The position numbers and the translations under genes were made by a program. This document shows positions 35,033 to 44,353 of a stretch of 64,000 nt of DNA, piece after piece. Origin of the DNA: FEN-299 sp963717945 (GTDB lineage: Bacteria; Acidobacteriota; Vicinamibacteria; Vicinamibacterales; Fen-181); assembly GCA_963717945.1 (NCBI GenBank), contig CAVQXT010000004.1, positions 124,001 through 188,000 of the forward strand, given 5' to 3'. Below the pieces are notes generated by a model. It saw only the letters and a program-made list of their open reading frames with translations. It searched no databases and was not told the DNA's origin. The stretch's first letter is position 1, and each line of letters starts with the position of its first letter.

Positions 35033-35069
35033 GGTCTAGCGGCCCGCTCGCGGCGGGCCGTCATCCATA

Positions 35070-35795
35070 TTAGTCCAACCTGAAGTCGGTCCCGAGGTAA
35101 ATCCGCCGCACGTCCTCGTCGGCGGCCAGGCTGGCCGGCGTGCCGCTCCGGAGGATCGCCCCGTCGCGCACGATGTAGGTCCGATCGGTGATCCGGAGCG
35201 TCTCGCGCACGTTGTGGTCGGTGATGAGCACCCCGATGCCGCGCGCCTTCAGGTGCGCGATGATCTTCTGGATGTCGGCGACCGCGATCGGGTCGATCCC
35301 GGCAAACGGCTCGTCGAGCAGGATGAACAGCGGCGAGACGGCCAGCGCCCGCGTGATCTCGACGCGCCGCCGCTCGCCGCCCGAGAGCGTGTAGGCCGGC
35401 GCGGCCGCGAGCGGGGTCAGCCCGAGCTCGGCGAGCAGTTCCGGCAGGCGCGCCCGCCGGGCCTTCCCGTCGAGCGGCAGCGTCTCGAGGATCGCGAGGA
35501 TGTTCTGTTCGACGGTGAGCCCGCGGAAGATCGACGGTTCCTGCGGCAGGTAGCCGATGCCCTTCCGCGCCCGCACGTACATCGGGTCGTCGGTGAGGTC
35601 CGCCCCGTCGAGCAGCACGCGCCCTGAGTCGGGAGCGGTGAGGCCGACGGTCATGTAGAAGGTCGTCGTCTTCCCCGCGCCGTTCGGGCCGAGCAGGCCT
35701 ACCACCTCGCCCGACGCCACCTCGAGGCTGACGCCGCGCACCACGGTGCGACCGCCGTAGGACTTGGTGAGGTCGTGGGTCCGGAGGATGGCCAT
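35070..35795 (-). CDS. lptB: LPS export ABC transporter ATPase LptB
   Basis: 241 residues. Walker A LLGPNGAGKTTTFYM, Q-loop GYLPQEPSIFRGLTVEQNI, signature LSGGERRRVEITRAL, Walker B FILLDEPFAGIDPIAV and H-switch ITDHNVRETL are all intact. It powers LPS extraction with LptF/G (fused, 14327) and LptC/A (20 bp upstream). Confidence 0.96.
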   Translation of the reverse strand: MAILRTHDLTKSYGGRTVVRGVSLEVASGEVVGLLGPNGAGKTTTFYMTVGLTAPDSGRVLLDGADLTDDPMYVRARKGIGYLPQEPSIFRGLTVEQNILAILETLPLDGKARRARLPELLAELGLTPLAAAPAYTLSGGERRRVEITRALAVSPLFILLDEPFAGIDPIAVADIQKIIAHLKARGIGVLITDHNVRETLRITDRTYIVRDGAILRSGTPASLAADEDVRRIYLGTDFRLD

Positions 35796-35814
35796 TCAGT
35801 CGGGACGCCGGCGC

Positions 35815-37986
35815 TCAGCGCTTGATTTCGCGCCGTAATTCCGTGCGTTTCTGTTCTTTTCCGTCGACGACGATCCTAGCAGCCGATCTGTAGAAAGTCA
35901 AAAGACGGCCGGTCGTTTCGCCGAACGTGTCGAGGAGCGTCGCGGGCGCGCCGTCCATGTCGTACTGCTCGGATTCGGCCCGGTAGACCAGCCGCTTCCC
36001 CGCCGCCCGGCGCCCCTCCGTCGTGCGGAGCGACACGGCGCCGTCCGCCTCCAGCCGCTCCGCGTCGCGCGCGCCGGCCCGCAGGAAGACGGCGACCCGG
36101 TCGGCCAGGAGATCTCCCGCCAGGCCGTCCAGGTGGACGCTTTCCGTATAGACCACGCGGCGCGCCTCGTCGTCGTACGCCATCCGCGCCGAGGTGACGA
36201 CCATCGTCGCGGGCTCCCGCGTCGTCGGCTCTTCGGCCGCCGGTTCTCGAGTCGCCGGCGCCGCGCCCGCCCGATCGAACTGCATCCGCGAGACGACGTT
36301 CCCTCGGGCCGACAGGGCGCCGCTCCGTTCGTCCACGACGATCGTGTCGGCCTTGATCGACACCTGGTCCTGCCACAGGTCGACGCCCCCGGTGTAGGTG
36401 GCGAGCCGGGCAGCGCCGTCGTACACCAGGTGGCCGGCGGCCGCGCGAACCGGCCTGTCCGCCTGGAGCATCGCCGGCACGCGGGCCTTCGCGCTTTCGG
36501 TGGCCGACCCGGTCCCCCGTGGTCCCGCCGGCTCGCCGGCGGCGCGCATCTCGGTCTTCACCGCGCCGTCGGCCGTGATCTTCCGGCCGTCGAGCAGGAC
36601 GTCCACCGTGTCGCCCGCGATCGTCGCCTGCCCGTCGAGCACCTGCGGCGCCCGGCCGGTCTTCTCGTGGCGGCCCGACAGCCGCAGCGTGCCGGCGTCG
36701 ACGGCGTACTCGGCGTCGCGCGCCCCGGCCGTCAACGCGCCCTGCGTGAACACGACGCCGCCCCCGAACCTGGCCGACTCGATGCGGCCGAGGCCGTCGC
36801 CCAGCGTGAGCGCAAGCGTCGATGACGTCGCCGCCCGCGGGGCGGCCGGCGCGGCGGGCGTCTCGCGGAAGTCCACGCCCTCGCCGAACGCGGCCGCCGT
36901 CAAGCCGGAGCCGTCGGTGCCGGCGGCCTGGAGGACGCCCGCACGGATCGTGCGCGCCGGCGTCGACGGGTCCGCGAGCATCTCGAGCACCACGCCCTTC
37001 TGCGCGAGGAGCGACGCCGGCGTCACGCCGTCGGCGCGGAGCGCGACGTCGATGAACTGCCCGGCCAGCCGCCGCCCGGACCCGCCCCCCGTCCCGGCCA
37101 GATCGACGCCCGCGTCGCCGTTCAGCGTCGCGTGCTGCATCGTCTTCCCGTCGCCCGCGTAGGTCAGGTCGATGTCGCGCGCCTGCATCGTCTTCACGCC
37201 GCCGTCCGCCTTCGGCGACCCGGCCACGCGCGATTCGCCTCGCAGCTCCAGCGTCTGCACGCGATGCCCGCCTCCGGCCAGCGTGGCCGTGATCGCCTCG
37301 GCCGAGATCGTCCCGCCCGGGCGCACGAAACGCACGCCCCGCCCGAAGCGCATCGTGTTCTCGCCGCGCGCGAGGCTGAGCGAACCGGCCTCGACGTCGA
37401 TCCCGTCGTCGCCGGCGGCGGTCGCGTCGCGGTGGATGACGACGCGGTCCAGCAGCGACAGCAGGTCGCGGCGCTGCTCGTAGCTGAGGCCGACGGCGGA
37501 TCCCGTCAGGCCCGGGCGGGAGAACCGCACGGCGCCCGGCGCGCGTACGACGCTTTGCGCGTGGTCGAACGACGCCGACTCGGTCCGAACGGTCAGGCCG
37601 TCGCTCGAGGCGATCTCCACGTCGCCCTCGAGCCGAACGTCTTCGTTCGGCGACTGGCCGACCACGTCGGCGGTGGCCGCCGTGATGGTGAAGTCCCGGC
37701 CCCGCCGCTGGAGCATCTTGAACTTGACGCCGGTGAGGCGCGTGCGCCCGTCCGCGTACTGCACCATCTTGTCGTAGTGCTCGACGGTGATGTCCGGCTT
37801 CCCGCCGAGCACGCGCACCGAACGGCCGGAGGTGCTCTCGGCGACGACGTTCGGGTCGGCGCGGGGACTCAGGATGGGCGGCGGGGCCGGCGCTCTGGAC
37901 TGCCGGAGCGAGACGACGATGGTCACCGCCAGGCCGGCGATGAAGACCGCGAGGCCGAGGCGAAGGCGGCGCTGCCAGCGGGTCAT
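35815..37986 (-). CDS. Enlarged LptC-LptA (OstA) fusion protein
   Basis: 723 residues, about twice the sum of separate LptC and LptA. One N-terminal helix (LGLAVFIAGLAVTIVVSL) anchors the protein. Residues about 45-185 form the LptC-like domain (MVQYADGRTRLTGVKFKML, VRLEGDVEIASSDGLTV, SAVGLSYEQRRDLLSLLDRVVIHRD). OstA-like beta-strand repeats follow to the end, including QVSIKADTIVVDERSGALSA, MVVTSARMAYDDEARRVVY and RAAGKRLVYRAESEQYDMDG, as in LptA. It would bridge LPS across the periplasm. ATGA overlap with recJ; lptB follows. Confidence 0.88.
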   Translation of the reverse strand: MTRWQRRLRLGLAVFIAGLAVTIVVSLRQSRAPAPPPILSPRADPNVVAESTSGRSVRVLGGKPDITVEHYDKMVQYADGRTRLTGVKFKMLQRRGRDFTITAATADVVGQSPNEDVRLEGDVEIASSDGLTVRTESASFDHAQSVVRAPGAVRFSRPGLTGSAVGLSYEQRRDLLSLLDRVVIHRDATAAGDDGIDVEAGSLSLARGENTMRFGRGVRFVRPGGTISAEAITATLAGGGHRVQTLELRGESRVAGSPKADGGVKTMQARDIDLTYAGDGKTMQHATLNGDAGVDLAGTGGGSGRRLAGQFIDVALRADGVTPASLLAQKGVVLEMLADPSTPARTIRAGVLQAAGTDGSGLTAAAFGEGVDFRETPAAPAAPRAATSSTLALTLGDGLGRIESARFGGGVVFTQGALTAGARDAEYAVDAGTLRLSGRHEKTGRAPQVLDGQATIAGDTVDVLLDGRKITADGAVKTEMRAAGEPAGPRGTGSATESAKARVPAMLQADRPVRAAAGHLVYDGAARLATYTGGVDLWQDQVSIKADTIVVDERSGALSARGNVVSRMQFDRAGAAPATREPAAEEPTTREPATMVVTSARMAYDDEARRVVYTESVHLDGLAGDLLADRVAVFLRAGARDAERLEADGAVSLRTTEGRRAAGKRLVYRAESEQYDMDGAPATLLDTFGETTGRLLTFYRSAARIVVDGKEQKRTELRREIKR

Positions 37987-39722
37987 GGCCCGGCCACGGC
38001 CGTCGTCGCGTCGGGCGCGCGCATGTCGGCCAGCGTCAGCTCCGTGTAGGTTTCGCCGTTGAAGGTGTTCTCGGTGAGCGAGAAGGCCAGGTCGAGCGCC
38101 CCGCGGTGGGCCGAGAGAAAGCCCTCCCGCTCTGATGCCCGCCAGGCGATGGCCCGGAAGATCCGGCCGCGCTGGCGCACGGCCATCTTCAGGTGGCGCT
38201 CCTTGATCCGGCGCGGGCCGTCGACGATCTCCACGGGCCCCGCGCAGAACACCGGCCTCGGGTTGCCGAGACCGAAGGGCGCGAGGCTCATGATCTCCTC
38301 GACCAGGCGTCCCTTGATGGCGTCCAGGCCGAGCCGGGCGTCGACGCGGAGGCGCGGGCGCAGATCGTCCGGGCCGAGCCGGTCGTCGGCGTAGGCCTGG
38401 AGCGCCGCGCGGAACGGCCTGATAGCGCCGGCGTCGAGCGTCAGGCCGGCGGCCATGCGGTGGCCGCCGAATCTGACGAGATGGCTGCCGCAGGCCTCGA
38501 GCGCGGCGAGCATGTCGAACGCCGGGATGCTTCGGCAGGAACCGTGCGCCAGGCCGTCCTCGATCGAGATGACGACGGCGGGCCGCGCGAACGCGTCGAC
38601 CAGCTTCGAGGCCACGATGCCGATGACCCCGCGGTGCCAGCCGTCGCCCGAGACGACCAGGACGGCGTGCGCCCCCACGTCGGGGTCGGTGTCGACGACA
38701 CGGCGCGCGGCCGCCAGGATCTCCTGTTCCTCGTGCTGCCGCCGGAGGTTCTCGTCGTTGAGCTGCGCCGCCAGCCCGCGCGCCTCCTCGGCCATCGCGT
38801 CGTCTGTCGCCAGCAGCAGGCGCGCGGCGATGTCCGGCGTCGCCATCCGGCCGGCGGCGTTCACGCGGGGCGCCAGGATGAACGACACGTGGTAGCTGTC
38901 GATCGGCTTGCCGCTCAGGCCGGAGGCGTCGAGCAGCGCCCGGAGGCCGACCTTGTGAGGGCCGCGCGACAGCAGGTCGAGGCCGATCTTCGCGATGACG
39001 CGGTTCTCGCCCGTCAGGGGCACGACGTCGGCCAGCGTGCCGATGGCGGCGATCTTCACGAACCCCGGGAGCCAGTTCCCGCGGCCGGACCTATCGCAGA
39101 GTGCCTGCACCAGCTTGAGCGCGACGCCGACGCCGGCCAGGTTCTTGTCCGGATACGTGGAGTCGGCGCGTTTCGGGTTGAGGACGGCCACCGCGCTCGG
39201 CAGTTCGTCGTCCGGCTCGTGATGATCGGTGATGATGAGGTCGACGCCGAGCTCGGCGGCGCGACGGGCGGCGGCGACGCTGCGGATGCCGCAGTCGACC
39301 GACACGATCAGCCGCGCGCCGCCTTCGTGCAGCCGGTCGATCGACGACGCCAGCAGGCCGTACCCGTCCCGCAGCCGCTCGGGGATGAAGTGTCCCACGT
39401 CCCCGCCCAGCCCCGCGATCGCCCGCTCCAGGATCACCGTCGCGGTGATGCCGTCGACGTCGTAGTCGCCGTGGATGACGATGCGCTCGCGGCGCGCGAT
39501 GGCGGCCAGGAGGCGATCGACGGCCTCGGCCATGCCGGCGAGCAGGTAGGGATCGTGCAGATCGCCGAGCGACGGCTTGAGGAACCGCGCCGCCTGCTCG
39601 GGCGTGGTCACGCCGCGCTGGCACAGCAGGCGCGCGGTCACCGGGTCGATTCCCGCCGCCGCCGACAGCGCGGCCGCCGCGCGCTCGTCGGAGGGCTGGA
39701 GGTCCCAGAGCAATGGAGGCAT
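37983..39722 (-). CDS. recJ: Single-stranded-DNA-specific exonuclease RecJ
   Basis: 579 residues, typical RecJ. DHH-family motifs: VIHGDYDVDGITATVIL (motif I), VSVDCGIRS, LIITDHHEPDDELPSA (DHH) and the DHHA1-type GGHRMAAGLTL. HVSFILAPRVNAAGRM is also typical. It degrades ssDNA 5'-3' in recombination and mismatch repair. The stop overlaps the lptC/A ATG. Confidence 0.96.
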   Translation of the reverse strand: MPPLLWDLQPSDERAAAALSAAAGIDPVTARLLCQRGVTTPEQAARFLKPSLGDLHDPYLLAGMAEAVDRLLAAIARRERIVIHGDYDVDGITATVILERAIAGLGGDVGHFIPERLRDGYGLLASSIDRLHEGGARLIVSVDCGIRSVAAARRAAELGVDLIITDHHEPDDELPSAVAVLNPKRADSTYPDKNLAGVGVALKLVQALCDRSGRGNWLPGFVKIAAIGTLADVVPLTGENRVIAKIGLDLLSRGPHKVGLRALLDASGLSGKPIDSYHVSFILAPRVNAAGRMATPDIAARLLLATDDAMAEEARGLAAQLNDENLRRQHEEQEILAAARRVVDTDPDVGAHAVLVVSGDGWHRGVIGIVASKLVDAFARPAVVISIEDGLAHGSCRSIPAFDMLAALEACGSHLVRFGGHRMAAGLTLDAGAIRPFRAALQAYADDRLGPDDLRPRLRVDARLGLDAIKGRLVEEIMSLAPFGLGNPRPVFCAGPVEIVDGPRRIKERHLKMAVRQRGRIFRAIAWRASEREGFLSAHRGALDLAFSLTENTFNGETYTELTLADMRAPDATTAVAGP

Positions 39723-39735
39723 GACGAAGCCCGAC

Positions 39736-40716
39736 CTACCCCTCGGTGTCCACGAACTCGACGCCCAGGCGGCCCATCTGCCTGAACTTCTGGTACCGCG
39801 CCTCGGTGCGCGCCTCGGGCGACAGTGTCTTGACGGCCGCCAGGGCGCTCACGATGGCCCGGTCGAGCAGGCCGGCCGCCGACGCCGGGTCGTTGTGCGC
39901 CCCGCCCACCGGCTCCGGGACGATCGTGTCGACGATCCCCAGCCGGAGCATGTCGGGCGCGGTCAGCTTGAGGGCCTCGGCCGCCTGGACCTTCCGGCCC
40001 GAGTCGCGCCACAGGATGGCCGCGCACCCCTCGGGCGGGATGACGCTGTAGATGGCGAACTCCTGGATCAGGATCCGATCGCCGATGGCCAGGCCGAGCG
40101 CGCCGCCGCTGCCGCCCTCCCCGCAGATCGACACGATGATCGGCACGTTGAGCACCGCCATCTCGCGCAGGTTGAACGCGATGGCTTCGGCCACGCCGCG
40201 CTCCTCCGACTCGATGCCCGGGAACGCCGCCGGCGTATCGACGATCACGATCACGGGGCGCCCGAACTTCTCGGCCAGCTTCATCGCCCGGAGCGCCTTG
40301 CGGTAGCCCTCGGGCCTGGCGTAGCCGAAGTTCCGGTAGATCTTCTGCTTGGTGTCCGCCCCGCCCTTTTGGTGGCCGACCACCAGCACCGGCTCGTCGT
40401 GGTACCGCGCCAGGCCGGCCACGATCGCGTGGTCGTCGGCGAAGCGCCGGTCGCCGTGGATCTCGGCGAAGTCGGTGAAGAGGAGGGCGACGTAGTCGAG
40501 CATGCACGGCCGATTGGGGTGCCGCGCGAGCTGCACCCGCTGCCACGGCTTGAGATTCGCGTAGATCTCGCGCCGCATCGAGTCGATGCGCCGCTCGAGC
40601 TGCTCGATGTCGTTGTCGCGCTGCTCGGTGCGCGGCATCATCCCGAGCGCCTCCACTTCCTTCCGGAGGAGGGCCAGCGGTGCCTCGAAATCCAGCACGT
40701 CGGTCGGTTTGCTCAT
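39736..40716 (-). CDS. accA: Acetyl-CoA carboxylase carboxyltransferase subunit alpha
   Basis: 326 residues. Family landmarks: VLDFEAPLALLRKEVEAL, the PWQRVQLARHPNRPCMLDYV region, FADDHAIVAGLARYHDEPVLVVGHQKG, GYRKALRAMKLAEKFGRPVIVIVDTPAAFPGIESEERG and EGGSGGALGLAIGDRIL. With AccD it transfers the carboxyl group from biotin to acetyl-CoA in fatty acid synthesis. It lies 15 bp after dnaE; accD is elsewhere. Confidence 0.96.
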   Translation of the reverse strand: MSKPTDVLDFEAPLALLRKEVEALGMMPRTEQRDNDIEQLERRIDSMRREIYANLKPWQRVQLARHPNRPCMLDYVALLFTDFAEIHGDRRFADDHAIVAGLARYHDEPVLVVGHQKGGADTKQKIYRNFGYARPEGYRKALRAMKLAEKFGRPVIVIVDTPAAFPGIESEERGVAEAIAFNLREMAVLNVPIIVSICGEGGSGGALGLAIGDRILIQEFAIYSVIPPEGCAAILWRDSGRKVQAAEALKLTAPDMLRLGIVDTIVPEPVGGAHNDPASAAGLLDRAIVSALAAVKTLSPEARTEARYQKFRQMGRLGVEFVDTEG

Positions 40717-40731
40717 GTCGCTCCTACTCCT

Positions 40732-43700
40732 CTAACGCAGGGCCGCCGAACCCGGGCCGCAGATCCGCTCGATCTCGGCGACCAGGTCGGCCGACGGCCT
40801 CACGCGCATCGGCCCCTGCAGGTCCGCGCGCACGCGCAGCGGCTCGGCGCCGCCCCGCAGATCGATCTCGAACGTGACGCGCCGGTCGCCCCGGTGGCGC
40901 GCCAGGACCGCGAGCACGGCCTCGACGGTCGCGCGATCGTGCGGGGGCATCGACAGGCGCACGGCGACCGACCGGGTCGCGCGCTCCCGCACCGCCTCGA
41001 TCGAGACGATCTCGTTCGCCTTCAGCTTGGTCTTGTCCTCGTCGCGCTCGAGAATGCCCTTGACGAGCACCAGGCTGTCGGTCTGGACCAGCGACACGGC
41101 CTTCTCGTAGGCGTCGGGGAACACGATGACGTCGAGGCTGCCCTGCGGGTCGTCGAGGGTGAAGGCCGCCATCCGGGCGCCCTTCCGGGTCTTGAGCGGG
41201 CGGACGGCGACGATGATGCCGCCGACGGTCGCCTCGAAGGCGCGCGGCGCCGCCTCCAGGGGCGCGCCGCCCTCTTCCTCCCCGCCGGCCTCGATGTCGG
41301 CCAGCAGTTCGGCGATCGGCCTCGCGCCGATCGCCCGGAGCTCGTCCGCGTAGCGCTCGATTGGGTGGCCGCTCCAGAAGATGCCGAGCGATTCCTTCTC
41401 GCCCGACAGCTGCTGCGCTTCGGTCCAGGGAGGCACGTCGGGCAGCTCGGCGTCGATCGGGAGGCCGGCCTCGGAGGCCGCGTCCGCGGCGCCGAAGAGC
41501 TGCGTCTGCCCCTGGTCGCGGTCGCGGCGGGTGCGGTTGCCGTGGTCGAGGGCCTTCTCCACCGCCGCGAACAGCCGGGCGCGCAGGGCGGCGGTGGGCA
41601 GCGCCGAGAGGGCCGGCGACTCGGCGGCCAGCGAGTCCAGCGCCCCGGCCTTGACCAGGCTCTCGAGCACGCGGCGGTTCACCTGGCGCGAGTCCAGCTG
41701 CTCGCAGAGCTGGTAGAGCGACCGCACCCGGCCTTCACGCTGGCGCACGTCGATCAGCGCGAGCGCGGCCGACTCCCCCACGTTCTTCACGGCGCCGAGG
41801 CCGAACCGCACGCCTTCCGGCGTCACGGTGAAGGCCAGCCCGCTCGCGTTGATGTCGGGCGGCAGGACGGTGACCCCCAGTTCGCGGCACTCGCCGAGGT
41901 ACATCGCCAGCTTCGGCGTGTTCTGCGACTCGATGGTCAGCAGCGCCGCCATGAAATGCGCCGGGTAGTTCGCCTTGAGGTACGCCGTCTGGTAGGCCAC
42001 CCAGGCGTAGGTCGTCGCGTGGGACTTGTTGAACCCGTAGCCGGCGAATTTCTCCATCAGGTCGAACAGGGCGGCCGCCTTCCTCGGATCGACCTTCCGG
42101 AACCTGGAGCCGTCGAGGAACTTCTGGCGCTGCGCCTGCATGACTTCCGGGTTCTTCTTCCCCATCGCCTTGCGGAGCAGGTCGGCCTGCCCGAGCGTGA
42201 AGCCCGCCACCTCGTTGGCGATGCGCATCACCTGTTCCTGGTAGGCGATGACGCCGTAGGTCTCGCGCAGCACCGGCTCGAGCTGCGGCAGGTCGTAGGT
42301 GACCTCGACGCGCCCGTGCCGGCGGGCGATGTAGTCGTCGACCATCCCGCCGCGGAGCGGCCCGGGCCGGTAGAGCGCGTTGAGCGCGATCAGGTCCTCG
42401 AGGTGCTGCGGCTTCGCCTTGCGCAGGATCTCCCGCATGCCGCTGCTCTCGAACTGGAACACCCCGAGAGTCCGGCCTTCCGCGAACAGCTCGTACGTCT
42501 TCGGATCGCCATCCGCCAGCGTGGCGAGATCGATCTCCACCCCGGCCGTCCGCTTGATCTCCTTCACCGCGTCGTCGAGCAGGGTGAGGGTGCTCAGGCC
42601 GAGGAAATCCATCTTGAGCAGGCCGATCCGCTCGATCTCCTTCATGCCCCACTGCGTGGTGATCTCGTCGTGAGACCCCTTGTGCAGTGGCGCGTACTCG
42701 GTGATCGGCCTGGGCGCGATGACGACGCCGGCCGCGTGCACCGATGCGTGCCGCGACAGGCCCTCGAGACGCCGGGCCACCTCGAGCAGGTCCTTCACGC
42801 GCGGGTCGGCGGTTTCGAGATCCTTCAGCGCGGGGTTCTCGGCGAGCGCCTTGTCGAGCGTCATGTCGAGCGCGGCCGGGATCTGCTTGGCGACCTTGTC
42901 GACGTCCGCATACGGGATGTCGAGGGCCCGCCCCACGTCGCGCACGACGGCCCGGGCCTTCATCGTCCCGAAGGTGATGATCTGGGCCACGTTCTCGCGG
43001 CCGTACTTGCGCGTGACGTACTCGATGACCTCGCCCCGGCGCCGCTCGCAGAAGTCGATGTCGATATCCGGCATCGAGATGCGCTCGGGATTGAGGAACC
43101 GCTCGAAGATGAGGTCGAAGTGCAGCGGGTCGACGTCGGTGATGTTCAGGCAGTAGGCCACCACGCTGCCGGCGGCCGAGCCGCGGCCGGGGCCGACCGG
43201 GATGCCCTGCTCGCGCGCGTACCGGATGAAGTCCCAGACGATCAGGAAGTAGCCGGCGTACTTCATCTGGGAGATCACCGTGATCTCGTACCTGACGCGC
43301 TGGCGGTATTCCTCGACCGTGTGGCGGAGCTCGCCGGCGGCCTCGAGCGCCGCGAGTCGGGGCAGGCGGCGGTCGAACCCTTCCCAGACCATGCGCTCGA
43401 AATACTCGTCGAGCGTGGCGCCGGCGGGCACGTCGAAGTTCGGCAGCTGGTTGTCGGTGCCGCCGAAATCGACGTTGCAGCGGTCGGCGATGAGCACCGT
43501 GTTGGCCATCGCTCCCGGCACGTCGCCGAAGAGCCGGGCCATCTCGTCGGGCGACTTCAGGTAGAACTGGTCGCCGTGGTACTTCATCCGCTCGGTGTCG
43601 TGCACCGTCTTTCCGGTGCCGATGCAGAGCAGGACGTCGTGGGCCCTGAAGTCCTCGCGGGTCAGGTAGTGCACGTCGTTGGTGCACACGAGCGGCAGGT

Positions 43701-44292
43701 CGAGCGATCGGGCGACGCGAAGCAGCCCGGCGTTGACGATCTTCTGCTCGGGGATCCCCTGGTCCTGCATCTCGAGGAAGAAATTGCCCGGCCCGAGGAT
43801 GTCGCGGTACTCCCCGGCGGCGGCGATCGCCCGCGCTTCCTGGTCCCCCCGCAAGTGTACGGGAATCTCCCCTTTCAGGCAGCTGCTGAGCCCGATCAGC
43901 CCGCGCGAGTGCTGCGCCAGCAGCTCCTTGTCGATCCGGGGCCGGTAGTAGAACCCCTCGGTGTAGGCGGCGGAGACCAGCTGGATGAGGTTGTGGTAGC
44001 CCTCCATGGTCTCGGCCAGCAGGACCAGGTGGTTGTTGGTCTCCCCCGGCGAGCCCTTCCTCGTGAACCGGCTGCCGGTGGCCACGTAGGTCTCGCACCC
44101 GAGGATCGGCTTGATGCCCTGCTTGCGGGCCTTGTCGTGGAAGACCACCGACGAGAACAGGTTGCCGTGCTCGGTGACCGCCAGCGCCGCAATCTTCTGG
44201 CGCGACGCGTGCTCGAGGAGCTCGCCCACCCGGCACGCGCCGTCGAGCAGCGAGTACTCGGTGTGCAGGTGCAGATGAATGAACTCGGCCAT
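40732..44292 (-). CDS. dnaE: DNA polymerase III subunit alpha
   Basis: 1186 residues. N-terminal PHP domain (HLHLHTEYSLLDGACRVGELLE), polymerase palm with the aspartates of ERISMPDIDIDFCERRRGEVIEY, and the GPGRGSAAGSVVAYCL motif. The C-terminal half carries helix-hairpin-helix, an OB-fold (VGGIIVAVRPLKTRKGARMAAFTLDD) and tail. It is the replicative polymerase catalytic subunit. It heads the 16-kb minus-strand series. A perfect TATAAT (minus, 44343-44348) lies about 50 nt before its ATG. Confidence 0.97.
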   Translation of the reverse strand: MAEFIHLHLHTEYSLLDGACRVGELLEHASRQKIAALAVTEHGNLFSSVVFHDKARKQGIKPILGCETYVATGSRFTRKGSPGETNNHLVLLAETMEGYHNLIQLVSAAYTEGFYYRPRIDKELLAQHSRGLIGLSSCLKGEIPVHLRGDQEARAIAAAGEYRDILGPGNFFLEMQDQGIPEQKIVNAGLLRVARSLDLPLVCTNDVHYLTREDFRAHDVLLCIGTGKTVHDTERMKYHGDQFYLKSPDEMARLFGDVPGAMANTVLIADRCNVDFGGTDNQLPNFDVPAGATLDEYFERMVWEGFDRRLPRLAALEAAGELRHTVEEYRQRVRYEITVISQMKYAGYFLIVWDFIRYAREQGIPVGPGRGSAAGSVVAYCLNITDVDPLHFDLIFERFLNPERISMPDIDIDFCERRRGEVIEYVTRKYGRENVAQIITFGTMKARAVVRDVGRALDIPYADVDKVAKQIPAALDMTLDKALAENPALKDLETADPRVKDLLEVARRLEGLSRHASVHAAGVVIAPRPITEYAPLHKGSHDEITTQWGMKEIERIGLLKMDFLGLSTLTLLDDAVKEIKRTAGVEIDLATLADGDPKTYELFAEGRTLGVFQFESSGMREILRKAKPQHLEDLIALNALYRPGPLRGGMVDDYIARRHGRVEVTYDLPQLEPVLRETYGVIAYQEQVMRIANEVAGFTLGQADLLRKAMGKKNPEVMQAQRQKFLDGSRFRKVDPRKAAALFDLMEKFAGYGFNKSHATTYAWVAYQTAYLKANYPAHFMAALLTIESQNTPKLAMYLGECRELGVTVLPPDINASGLAFTVTPEGVRFGLGAVKNVGESAALALIDVRQREGRVRSLYQLCEQLDSRQVNRRVLESLVKAGALDSLAAESPALSALPTAALRARLFAAVEKALDHGNRTRRDRDQGQTQLFGAADAASEAGLPIDAELPDVPPWTEAQQLSGEKESLGIFWSGHPIERYADELRAIGARPIAELLADIEAGGEEEGGAPLEAAPRAFEATVGGIIVAVRPLKTRKGARMAAFTLDDPQGSLDVIVFPDAYEKAVSLVQTDSLVLVKGILERDEDKTKLKANEIVSIEAVRERATRSVAVRLSMPPHDRATVEAVLAVLARHRGDRRVTFEIDLRGGAEPLRVRADLQGPMRVRPSADLVAEIERICGPGSAALR

Positions 44293-44341
44293 CGAGCTGG
44301 TGTCTCGCCAATACCTGGGGACGGGGAGAAGCGCCTGACGG

Positions 44342-44348
44342 TATTATA
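44342..44348. promoter_or_regulatory. Bidirectional -10 element between dnaE and the PQQ propeller gene
   Basis: The near-palindrome GGTATTATACC (44340-44350) gives TATTAT on plus, 6 nt before the GTG at 44354, and TATAAT on minus for dnaE. No -35 was recognised on either strand. The plus transcript would be leaderless. Confidence 0.45.
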
Positions 44349-44353
44349 CCGGC

